From CAWBAT01 sp046331665 (GTDB lineage Bacteria; Acidobacteriota; Terriglobia; Versatilivoradales; Versatilivoraceae), in contig JAXLQK010000022.1 in assembly GCA_046331665.1 (NCBI GenBank), positions 41,997-105,996 on the forward strand: DNA of 64,000 nt, written 5' to 3'. Numbering within the stretch: the first letter of the stretch is position 1; every line of letters begins with the position of its first letter. The notes beneath the pieces are model-generated. The model saw nothing but the letters and a program-made list of their open reading frames with translations, did not search any database and had not been told where the DNA came from. The position numbers were made by a program, and so were the translations under genes. Below, piece by piece: positions 46,209 through 55,027 of this stretch.

Positions 46209-46860
46209 ACCCGACTCCACGGATCGTATGAATGAGCTTTCGCGCAAACGGGTCATCAATTTTTGATCGGAGGCGCCGCACATGGACATCGACGACATTG
46301 GTGCCGCAATCAAAATTCATGTCCCAGACCTGTTCAGCAATCAGGGTTCTGGACAGCACCTCACCGGCTCGGCGGACCAACAGGGACAGCAGCATAAATT
46401 CCTTTGGAGTCAGCTCCAGGCGTTTGCCGCCACGTGTCGCCTTGTGCTGCAGAAAATCGATCTCTAAATCAGCAATGCGTGCTGTTTCTGGCTGCCGGAG
46501 TATTCCTCGCCGTAGGATTGAGCGCACCCGAGCCAGGAGTTCTGAAAACGCAAAGGGTTTTACGAGATAATCATCGGCTCCTAATTCCAGTCCCCTCACG
46601 CGGTCCGGCACTTCATCCCGGGCCGTAAGAAAAAGAACGGGGGTCACATTTCCAACACGACGCAACTCCGCAAGTACAGACCAACCATCGACTCCGGGAA
46701 GCATCACATCCAGAATAATGAGGTCGTAACCACACGTTAGCCCCAAGCGAAGTCCATCTTCCCCACGATTCGCGATATCGACGACGAATCCGTTTTCAGT
46801 CAGTCCCTTGCGAAGGTAAGCCGCCGCCTTCTTTTCATCCTCTACAATCAATATCTTCAT
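46186..46860 (-). CDS. OmpR-type response regulator (CusR-like)
   Basis: 224 residues: a receiver with ILIVEDEKKAAAYLRKGL, phospho-Asp51 in LIILDVMLPGVDG, FLTAR and LVKPFAFSELLAR. The winged-helix output domain has LELTPKEFMLLSLLVRRAGEVLSR, VWDMNFDCGTNVVDVHVRRLR and IHTIRGVGYVLEE. This matches heavy-metal response regulators. It is first in the operon with the kinase and probably activates the pump genes downstream. Confidence 0.9.
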   Translation of the reverse strand: MKILIVEDEKKAAAYLRKGLTENGFVVDIANRGEDGLRLGLTCGYDLIILDVMLPGVDGWSVLAELRRVGNVTPVLFLTARDEVPDRVRGLELGADDYLVKPFAFSELLARVRSILRRGILRQPETARIADLEIDFLQHKATRGGKRLELTPKEFMLLSLLVRRAGEVLSRTLIAEQVWDMNFDCGTNVVDVHVRRLRSKIDDPFARKLIHTIRGVGYVLEERI

Positions 46861-47478
46861 AGTTGACTAGGAAGATAGAAGAACCTCAAAACAACACGGC
46901 TGCGCCTTCTCGCCGAAGAGTGCTTCAGATCGTTATTATATTGCATCGTATCTCGGGCGTCGTCGTTGATTATTTCTTCTCACCGCGTGGTCCTTTGGGG
47001 CTTTTGGATGAAGCAATATCCCAAGCATTTCAGGCTGGGGCTTCCCCGATTTTTCTTTGCAGGATTAAAAGGAGCACTGGGCGTGTTGAAGTAAGGCCCC
47101 GGGCAAGAGGAGCAGATGAAGTGGAATGGCCTGCCAACAGCACCCCTCTGCAGTGTCTCTGTCCATTCGTTGAGCGGTGACAGAGCCTGGAACTGAAGGA
47201 GCAAGGAGTTCCCCGGGTTTTTGCTTGGGCCAGCGCCGAAAAGGTTCCGTAGGGTGAGAAATTAGGAGACAACTGTGGAGTTCAGTCCGGCGTTTTGATG
47301 ACAAGAGCAACAGGTGGCTGAACCCATAGAGATTTGGTGCTCCTTCATCGTGTTATTGAGGTTTGGTTTGTTTGCAGGCCATTTGGATCGCTTGAAACTC
47401 TGAGAGGCGGCACAGCTTCAGGTACAAACTGATTTTTGCCTTGGCTGAATTTCTGATTGAATGGTATGCTGACAGCGT
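46861..47478. other. Intergenic region, no gene recognised
   Basis: It holds the divergent promoters of the leftward two-component operon and the rightward czc-type genes. Open frames here lack ribosome sites and family resemblance. No clear inverted repeat for the response regulator was identified by eye. Confidence 0.4.
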
Positions 47479-47838
47479 ATGAACTATTCTTCCAGTCTCA
47501 CATTAAAACGGGTCGTTGCTCTCGTGATGATCTCCCTGATTTGTTTTTGTATCGGGTTTGAAGACCTGTTTGCCTCTAATGCGTGTGGTGAAGATAGAGC
47601 GACTCCATTTTTGGAATCCATACCTTTGACTCTGAGCCAGACATCCAGCTCTCAGCAATCTTCTCCCACCGACTCTGCCGACAAGGATCACGATTGCTTG
47701 TGTTGCTGCCATCATTTCGTAGTGGCGGATGATTTTCGACCAGTCCAGCTATTGAGTGTTTCCTCTATAGATTCAAAGCCTCTCGAAGCATTTCCCTCGG
47801 TCGATTTATTGCCTGCTTTTCACCCTCCCCGGGCGTAG
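47479..47838 (+). CDS. Secreted Cys/His-rich small protein ahead of czcCBA
   Basis: 119 residues with a hydrophobic start (VVALVMISLICFCIGFEDLF) and a Cys/His cluster DHDCLCCCHH near residue 75, then a tail ending LLPAFHPPRA. Short proteins with a similar cluster are common just before RND metal-efflux genes; their role may be periplasmic metal binding. It is 165 bases before czcC on the same strand. No named family is claimed. Confidence 0.6.
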   Translation: MNYSSSLTLKRVVALVMISLICFCIGFEDLFASNACGEDRATPFLESIPLTLSQTSSSQQSSPTDSADKDHDCLCCCHHFVVADDFRPVQLLSVSSIDSKPLEAFPSVDLLPAFHPPRA

Positions 47839-48003
47839 TCTCCTCTCGTATTTCCCTATTGTCGTTCTCCGACACTGTTTCGAATTGAATCCCAGGAAGG
47901 GATTATGCTAGCCACAGGCGCGTGGTTGCCTACGCACTGCCTCTTCCAAGATCCAATTCATTTCTCCATAAACTTCTGCGCTTCGGTTTCTGAGGAGGGG
48001 ATC

Positions 48004-49281
48004 ATGAAATGGCTTCTGCTATTAATGTTGTTTTTGCCGGTCGATTGTTTTGGTCAAATCAACGGAGAAGTTCCGGAACAATTGGATTTAAAGAAGGCAC
48101 TCGAAATAGCAATTGCGAACAATCCGTCATTAAAGGCTGCCAAATATGAAATTCGGATAACTGAAGCCGACATTTTGGACGCTTCTAAAAGGCCCAACCC
48201 AGCTTTTTCGCTAAACGCAGAAGACTACCAGCTTTTTAGTTCCAATCCGGGACCCTTTTTTCAAACGCAGGAAATCACATCCCGCCTCGACCAGGAGATT
48301 GAGACTGCCGGAAAACGCAAGCTCCGGATTAAGGTTGCAGAACTGAGAACCCAGTCACAAAAAGCCGAGTATGAGAATAGCGTTCGAAGTTTGACACTTG
48401 AAGTTCGCCGAGCCTATTTCCAAGGGGTTCTGGCACAAAGCAATCTGGAACTGGGCAGGACTATACTTCAGGAGATCGATCACATCATCGAATTGAATCG
48501 AGTGCGTTTCGATAAGGGAGACATCTCGGGAATTGAGCTAAAACGGGTGGAGGTGGAACGGCTCAGATTCATCGATGATGTTTTCTCTTCAAGCCTGGCA
48601 CTTGCCAATGCAAAAAGCACCTTACTGACAGTGATGGGCATTCCCCAGGCAAACAACAGTTTCAAGTTTTCTGAAGCTTTGTCGGCAGACCCCAAAAGCC
48701 ACCCCCTTGAAGATGGCGTCCCTCCCCTCTTAAGTCTAGCGGAATTGGAACGCCAAGCGCTGGCCAAAAGGCCAGATCTGATGGCTTCGGTATTCGAACA
48801 ACGGCGTGCGGATACAGAGACGCTCCTGCAGCGGGCCATTCGTTCCCCAAACATCACAGTGGGAGCCGGCTATAAGAGAAACCTCAACGAGAATTCAGTT
48901 GTCTATGGGGTGACGATCCCCCTGAAAATCTTTAATCGCAATGAAGGCGGCATCGCAAGAGCTGCGGCGGAAAGAGACCGAGTGGAGAATCTCGCGATTT
49001 CTACTACACATGGAATCCTGCTGGAGATTCGGAAAGCCTACAATGCGGTTGAGATTAACCGCGAACGCGTGGCTTACATTGAGAAGGAATCAATCAAAAA
49101 GGCCGACGAATCCCAGCAAATCGTGACAGCTGCCTATCGCTTGGGAGGAATTGATCTGATCAATTTACTGGACGCAGAAAGGGCTTATCGTGAAACCCGA
49201 AGGATTTATAACCAGGCGCTTTACGATTATCGGATGAGCCTGTATGAGCTGGGCAGCGCCATCGGACTGGAGGGTCAATAA
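48004..49281 (+). CDS. czcC: CzcC-like outer-membrane efflux protein
   Basis: 425 residues. GAGGAGGGG precedes ATG 48004, deciding against the longer open frame from 47905. A signal peptide (LLLLMLFLPVDCFG) leads into TolC repeats: LDLKKALEIAIANNPSLKAAKY, SLTLEVRRAYFQGVLAQSNLEL, and YGVTIPLKIFNRNEGGIARAAAE. Its ATGA end overlaps the adaptor start, so it belongs to the czcCBA operon for divalent metal export. Confidence 0.87.
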   Translation: MKWLLLLMLFLPVDCFGQINGEVPEQLDLKKALEIAIANNPSLKAAKYEIRITEADILDASKRPNPAFSLNAEDYQLFSSNPGPFFQTQEITSRLDQEIETAGKRKLRIKVAELRTQSQKAEYENSVRSLTLEVRRAYFQGVLAQSNLELGRTILQEIDHIIELNRVRFDKGDISGIELKRVEVERLRFIDDVFSSSLALANAKSTLLTVMGIPQANNSFKFSEALSADPKSHPLEDGVPPLLSLAELERQALAKRPDLMASVFEQRRADTETLLQRAIRSPNITVGAGYKRNLNENSVVYGVTIPLKIFNRNEGGIARAAAERDRVENLAISTTHGILLEIRKAYNAVEINRERVAYIEKESIKKADESQQIVTAAYRLGGIDLINLLDAERAYRETRRIYNQALYDYRMSLYELGSAIGLEGQ

Positions 49282-50588
49282 TGGACATTCGCACTTCTTC
49301 AAAAGGGAAAGCTAAGTCACTTATTCGTCCCTCGATCATATTAACCACCCTCCTGGTCGGAATCGTTTTAGGGATTATGTTGTCCGTTGGATTTCTGAGG
49401 AACTCCAAGACCCCGCCTGCTTCAAAAGTTCCGGCAGAGACTCAGAAGAGAGGCCATGAAGATAACCCACCTATTCATCCTGTTATTGTTGAGAAAGTGG
49501 CCCAAGCCAACGTCGGTCTCCAGATTTTTGAAGCTACAGAACGGCCCATGGTCACCAGCTTGCAAACCACCGGCGTTGTCACTCCCAACGAAACGCGACT
49601 GGCCCATGTTCGGCCTTTGGCCCGAGGCCTAATTGAAAAAGTCTTTGTTCGCCTGGGCGATCGCGTCAATTCAGGAGACCCACTCCTGCGCTACGACAAC
49701 ATTGAGTTGGGTGAACTTATTAATGAATATCTCAGTGCTTTGGCTCAAGAGGAAAAAGAGAAAACCAACCTGGAGGTGAGCCAAAAGTTTCTGGAGCGAG
49801 CCCGATCATTGTTGGAAAACCAGGCGATTGCCCAGAAGGAATACGAATTGAAGGAGGCCGAGTATAACAACGCCCAGGCTGCGTTGGAACGGCAACGAGC
49901 CGAACTCGCCAAATATGAAGAGAAGCTGCATCGTTTTGGCCTCTCGGAAGTAGAGATTGAAAAACTGCATGGGCCAGACCACCAGCAGGCTCATCGCACG
50001 GCTTCTCACAATGTCTTGCGTGCACCCTTTGCTGGAATCATTACGAAATACGGCGTTGCAGAAGGAGAGTTAGTTGGGCCGGACCGTGAACTTTTCATCA
50101 TTACTGATATCGATACCGTTTGGGTCTTGGCGGATGTCTACGAAAAGGATCTCTCCTATATTCGGGAGGGGGGGGCCGTGCAGATTGAAGTTGCTACCTA
50201 CCCGGGCAGAGTTTTCACAGGAACGATCATGTACGTGAGCGATCTAATCGATTCCACCTCGCGTTCCGCCAAGGTCCGGTGCGTTGTTGAAAATCGAAAA
50301 CACGAATTGAAGCTGGATATGTTTGCCACAATTCGCGTCCCGACTTCTAGCACCCGCAGGGTTGTGGCCATCCCACCAAGTTCGATTCAAAACATCGATG
50401 GGAATACCACGGCTTTTGTGCAGGTGAGTGAGTCTGAATTTGTTCCAAGGGAAGTCAAGTTGGGTACCCAACAGCAGGGTTGGGTGGAAGTCTTGTCTGG
50501 CCTCAAACCAGGGGAGAAGGTGGTAGCGGAAGGGAGTTTTTATTTGAAATCTAGCTTGCAGCGGGAACGCATTGGTGGCGAGGAATAG
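49281..50588 (+). CDS. czcB: CzcB-like periplasmic adaptor
   Basis: 435 residues: a membrane anchor (IILTTLLVGIVLGIMLSVGF), a lipoyl half TTGVVTPNETRLAHVRPLARG, a long coiled hairpin (about 150-225), the returning half LRAPFAGIITKYGVAEGELV, a barrel part (VWVLADVYEKDLSYIREGG) and a membrane-proximal domain. His residues near 58-66 (GHEDNPPIHP) could bind metal. Both ends overlap or abut their neighbours. Confidence 0.88.
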   Translation: MDIRTSSKGKAKSLIRPSIILTTLLVGIVLGIMLSVGFLRNSKTPPASKVPAETQKRGHEDNPPIHPVIVEKVAQANVGLQIFEATERPMVTSLQTTGVVTPNETRLAHVRPLARGLIEKVFVRLGDRVNSGDPLLRYDNIELGELINEYLSALAQEEKEKTNLEVSQKFLERARSLLENQAIAQKEYELKEAEYNNAQAALERQRAELAKYEEKLHRFGLSEVEIEKLHGPDHQQAHRTASHNVLRAPFAGIITKYGVAEGELVGPDRELFIITDIDTVWVLADVYEKDLSYIREGGAVQIEVATYPGRVFTGTIMYVSDLIDSTSRSAKVRCVVENRKHELKLDMFATIRVPTSSTRRVVAIPPSSIQNIDGNTTAFVQVSESEFVPREVKLGTQQQGWVEVLSGLKPGEKVVAEGSFYLKSSLQRERIGGEE

Positions 50589-50608
50589 GTTCGGAAAGGA
50601 TTGAACGA

Positions 50609-53600
50609 ATGCATCGCATTATAGATTTTGCACTAAAAAATCGATTCTTGATTCTTGTATTCGCGTTCCTACTGATAGGCGTGGGCTTCTATTCCATGCT
50701 GCGATTGCCGATTGACGCCGTCCCCGATGTCACCCCCAATCAAGTTCAAATCCTGACGGAAGCCCCGGGGCTAGGGCCTATTGAGGTGGAAAAATTCATA
50801 ACCTTTCCCGTGGAAACAGCCATGAGCGGGTTGCCTGGAATTACCGACATTCGGTCCGTTTCCCGGTTCGGACTTTCGGCCGTTTATATCTATTTTAATG
50901 AGAGCATGGATATTTATTTTGTCCGGCGTTTGGTGTTGGAACGACTACCGCAAGCGCGGGAAGCCATTCCCTCTGGTTTTGGGACACCCGAAATGGGACC
51001 CATCAGTACCGGGCTGGGGGAGATCTATCAGTTTGAAGTGAAGGGCCAAGGTTATTCTCTCATGGACCTGCGCAGCATTCTGGAATGGGACATCGCTTTT
51101 AAGCTTCGCTCTGTTCCAGGAGTCGTTGAAGTAAATAGTTACGGTGGCGAGCTAAAGACTTACGAAGTTCAATTAGATGCCAACAAACTCATCAGTTATA
51201 AGATCCCGCTGGAAAGGGTTTTTGAAGCCCTGCAGCGGAACAACTCCAATTCTGGCGGAGGCTACATTCAACGAAACCAGGAGCAATATCTGATTCGTGG
51301 CGAAGGCTTGGTTGAGACTCTGGAGGACATCAATAACATTGTGGTGGCCGCCGAAAAAGATGGCGCCCCTGTTTACATCCGTAACCTGGGGCGAACCGCC
51401 TTTGCCCCCATGATTCGCCAGGGGGCTGCGACACGCGATTCGAAAGGAGAAGCTGTAACCGGAGTCGTCATGATGCTGATTGGGGAAAACTCCAGGGTGG
51501 TGGCACAGCGTGTTCATGAAAAACTGGAAGAAATCAAAAAATCGCTTCCAAACGGTGTCACGGTGGAAACCTACTATGACCGTACCGAACTGGTTCGCAA
51601 AACCATTCACACGGTGATTAAGAATCTCAGCGAAGGCGGGATTTTAGTCATCGTCATCCTCCTGGTTCTGCTGGGAAGCATCCGTGGCGGCCTGATTGTG
51701 GCTTTGGCAATTCCACTTTCCATGCTCTTCGCCTTTGTGTTGATGGTGCAGTTTAAACTCTCGGGAAACCTGATGAGTTTGGGCGCCATTGACTTTGGAC
51801 TGATCGTCGACGGCTCGGTGGTGATGATCGAAAACATTGTCCGCCATCTCTCCGAAGGCAGGAAAGGGGCGGGCAAAGTGCTCGATATTATTCGCGAAGC
51901 GGGGCGAGAGGTGGCCCGCCCGATTGTGTTCGCAGTTGGGATCATCATCATTGTTTACCTTCCCATCCTGACCCTGGAAGGGGTCGAAGGCAAGATGTTT
52001 CGACCAATGGCCTTGACCGTAGTGTTTGCCCTGGCTGGAGGCCTAGTACTCTCGCTTACCCTGATGCCTGTTTTGGCTTCTTTTGCCTTTAAACGAGGAA
52101 AGGTCAGCGAGAAGGAGACCTGGATCATTCGGTGGGTTAAGAGGTATTACCACCCCGTCTTGCAGAAGTCCATTAATCGGCCCGTGTTGACCGCCACGAT
52201 TGCGGCCTCTGTCTTTCTTGCCAGTCTTATCTTCATCCCCTTCATGGGCGCCGAGTTCATTCCCGAGCTGGATGAAGGGGCCATCGCCCTGCAGGCCTGG
52301 CGTCTGCCCAGTGTCTCGCTGGAGGAGTCCATCAAGTCTACGACCCTCATCGAAAAGGTAGTTAAGCAATTTCCCGAAGTAGAGACCGTGGTTTCCCGCA
52401 CGGGCAGGGCCGAGATTGCCACCGATCCGATGGGTGTGGAGACCAGCGATATCTATCTGATCCTCACACCTATCGGACAATGGCGTTCTGCCAGCACGAA
52501 GGAGGGATTGATTGCCCTGATGGATGAGAAACTCAAGAAAAATGTTCCGGGAAATATCTTCAGCTATTCCCAGCCCATTGAGCTCCGGGTGCAGGAGTTG
52601 ATCGCTGGAGTTCGCTCCGATGTCGCTGTTCAGTTATATGGTGAGGACCTTCTGGAGCTGAAAAAGAAAGCAGACGAGATTGTTCAGGTTCTTTCCAAAA
52701 TCGCGGGAGCTTCCGACGTAAAGGCGGAGCAGATCGCTGGTTTGCCCTATCTGCGGGTTCGCATTAAGCGCGACCAAATTGCCCGTTACGGTATCAATGC
52801 GGCCCAAATCCTCGATGCTGTTGAAGCGATGGGGGGAAAGGTGGTGGGCCAGGTTTTGGAAGGTCAGCGCCGCTTCTTTCTCCAGGTGCGTTTCGCGGAA
52901 GCGGACCGAACCGGACCTGAAACTATTGGTAACATCAAGGTCGCCGACTCACAGGGCCGGCTCATTCCCATTTCCCAGTTGGCGGACATTTTCTCTGAGG
53001 AGGGGCCAGCCCAGATCAGCCGTGAAAATATTCATCGTCGCATTGCCGTTGAAAGCAACGTTCGGGGCCGGGATCTGGCCAGCTTCGTGGCCGCTGCTCA
53101 ATCCGCCATCCAAAACCAGGTGAAACTTCCTGCAGGATATTGGATTGAATGGGGAGGCCAATTTGAAAACCTTAAGCGGGCCAGCATACGCTTGGCATTC
53201 GTCGTTCCTCTAGCCTTGTTTCTGATTTTCGTTCTGCTTTATTCAACCTTCAATTCTGCCAGGATAGCGGCACTCATTTATCTCAATGTTCCTCTGGCTG
53301 CCACGGGCGGGATTGTCGCCCTTTTTCTGAGAGGTATGCCGCTTAGCATTTCGGCGGGCGTGGGATTCATCGCCTTATTCGGGGTGGCGGTGTTGAATGG
53401 AGTGGTGTTCGGTTTCTATATTGAAACAGATGAGAGAGGAGAGGACTGGATGCGCAACAAGCTGCTGGGCGCGATGATCCGTCTGCGCCCGGTTTTGACG
53501 ACTGCGTGGTCGCTAGTTTTAGGGTTGTCCCCATGGCCCTGGCGCAGCGCCGGGGCAGAAGTGCAGAGGCCGTTGGCGACTGTCGTGATCGGCGGGCTCA

Positions 53601-53649
53601 TTACTTCATGATCCTCACCCTACTAGTCTTACCTGCCATTTATGGGTGA
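50609..53649 (+). CDS. czcA: CzcA-like heavy-metal RND permease, frameshifts at the 3' end
   Basis: About 1010 residues of the HME-RND class. It has LRLPIDAVPDVTPNQVQILTE at the start, LGAIDFGLIVDGSVVMIENIV in TM4 (the Asp residues essential in CzcA), porter domains, and the last spans GVGFIALFGVAVLNGVV. Near 53535 two opposite indels turn the conserved SPMALAQG into SPWPWRS. The main frame then stops at 53611, while the neighbouring frame supplies ILTLLVLPAIYG before TGA at 53647-53649. The protein would export Zn, Co, Cd or Ni into the CzcC channel. It is the best preserved of the three RND permeases here. Confidence 0.88.
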
Positions 53650-53698
53650 AGTTTCAGGAAACAGTCGGAAGTGAAATATGAAGTTGTGAGGGGAAATT

Positions 53699-54039
53699 AT
53701 GAAAGAAATCAAAGCGATTATTCAGCCCTTATTGCTCTCAAGGTCATCAATGCGTTGAAAGAGCTGGAAGGGTTGCCAGGAGTCACTGTCTCTGAGGTGA
53801 AAGGCTTCGGAAAGAGTCGAGCCAGGGAGGCCCAGGACACTGTGGTGGAAGACTCGATTGAATACTCCAAGAAAAGCAAACTGGAAATCGTGGTGTCCGA
53901 CTCCCTTTTGGATGAAGTCGTCAACGTTATTTGCACGAAGGCTCACACGGGGCGCGCGGGCGATGGGAAAATCTTCGTATATACGGTGGATGAGGTCGTC
54001 AAAATTCGCAGCGGAGAAAAAGGCGAGACAGCGATTTAG
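53699..54039 (+). CDS. PII-like signalling protein in the czc operon, one frameshift
   Basis: About 113 residues of the PII (GlnB-type) fold. The ATG 53699, after GAGGGG, starts MKEIKAIIQP. A one-base change near 53730 shifts to the main frame: VINALKELEGLPGVTVSEVKGFG, the T-loop region and then the PII C-terminal signature CTKAHTGRAGDGKIFVYTVDEVVKIRSGEKG. Short PII-like proteins often follow RND metal permeases; they are thought to sense metal or nucleotide rather than nitrogen. It lies 50 bases after czcA. Confidence 0.8.
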
Positions 54040-54078
54040 TCAGACCCGGCAAACGAAAACGGAAGTCGTTAGCGGGTT

Positions 54079-54660
54079 ATGAAGGGAGCGACGAAGGACA
54101 TGAACAGTTCCAGGAGTGCGCGTGCCGATACAAACGACTCACTTTATAGATGGTACGCCGGCCGTGTCTATTCGCTCAGCTTACGCCCGTTGGGTGACGT
54201 TCCAGCGGCAGAGAAAGTAACCGCAGCTGCCTTTATCACGCTCGCTCGGCTGTCGCACCAGCGTTCGAGGCCGACGAACGACGAGACCCAGCTCATGGGC
54301 ATTAAGGTTGATATGGTGCGCCGGCAGTGTGGAGGAAGCGTGCCGAGATCTCAAACACCCCATGAAGTTGAACCGTTACAGAAACGCGAACTCCCCGGCA
54401 GGACTCTCGATGCTCAGATACTCAACCCTCCTGCCCTCGAAGCAGCCATTAGGCTGCTCCCGTTGAATTCTCACTTTGCGTTTGTCCTGCATGACGTTGA
54501 ACGGTTTTCCCATGGAGACATATCCGCAATGCTGGAATGGACGATCAGCCTTGCGAAGACCTCGCTGGCAGAAGCTCGGATGAAGCTTCGTCAATTGCTT
54601 TCGAACCGACTTCAGCCTGCAACCGCCGGCGGGCATCCAAGACAGCCAAAGACCGGATAA
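54079..54660 (+). CDS. Divergent ECF-sigma-like protein
   Basis: 193 residues. An N-terminal part with LGDVPAAEKVTAAAFITLARL resembles sigma region 2 in a weak form. The second half, ALEAAIRLLPLNSHFAFVLHDVERFSHGDISAMLEWTISLAKTSLAEARMKLRQLL, follows sigma region 4 (helix-turn-helix with the turn replaced by EWTISLA). The DNA-contact residues of region 2 are poorly kept, so it may be a remnant or a specialised regulator. Two short membrane-protein genes follow on the same strand. Confidence 0.5.
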   Translation: MKGATKDMNSSRSARADTNDSLYRWYAGRVYSLSLRPLGDVPAAEKVTAAAFITLARLSHQRSRPTNDETQLMGIKVDMVRRQCGGSVPRSQTPHEVEPLQKRELPGRTLDAQILNPPALEAAIRLLPLNSHFAFVLHDVERFSHGDISAMLEWTISLAKTSLAEARMKLRQLLSNRLQPATAGGHPRQPKTG

Positions 54661-54698
54661 GAGATCAGGCGACAGTCCCAATGTTGCGGAGGCTCCTT

Positions 54699-54872
54699 AT
54701 GAAAAGGCGGCAACCTTCGCTGAGTTGGATGCAGTGGATCGGAGTTGGTTCCATTGCTGCATTCTTTGTGGGCCTCATCGTTATTGGTGGTGCAATTGCA
54801 TCGTTAAAACATATCCAAAGGAGACACCCCAGGAAAGCAGCCGAATACGATTTTCATGCGAAAATAGTATGA
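54699..54872 (+). CDS. Small single-span membrane protein
   Basis: 57 residues after GGAGG at 6 bases. A basic start (MKRRQPSLSW) precedes one span (VGSIAAFFVGLIVIGGAIAS), then a basic His/Arg tail (LKHIQRRHPRK). Its stop overlaps the next start (ATGA). Function unknown; it lies between a sigma-like gene and a P-type ATPase gene. Confidence 0.5.
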   Translation: MKRRQPSLSWMQWIGVGSIAAFFVGLIVIGGAIASLKHIQRRHPRKAAEYDFHAKIV

Positions 54873-54949
54873 TGCGCTGGGCTGGTACCTTTTCGTTTGT
54901 GTTTCTTGTATTGGGTTGGTTTCTTTACAGGAGAGGAAAGCATCGCTAG
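54869..54949 (+). CDS. Very small membrane peptide
   Basis: 26 residues, almost entirely one span (WAGTFSFVFLVLGWFLY) with a basic end RRGKHR. It is coupled by ATGA overlap to the preceding small membrane-protein gene, which is the main reason to take it as real. No family is recognised. Confidence 0.35.
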   Translation: MMRWAGTFSFVFLVLGWFLYRRGKHR

Positions 54950-55027
54950 CGTCGTGCAGCGACAGACCGAACGGCGCGAAAGCAGCAGCTTGATCAACCA
55001 ATTAGTAGACTTCGAACTTCAGCGGTA

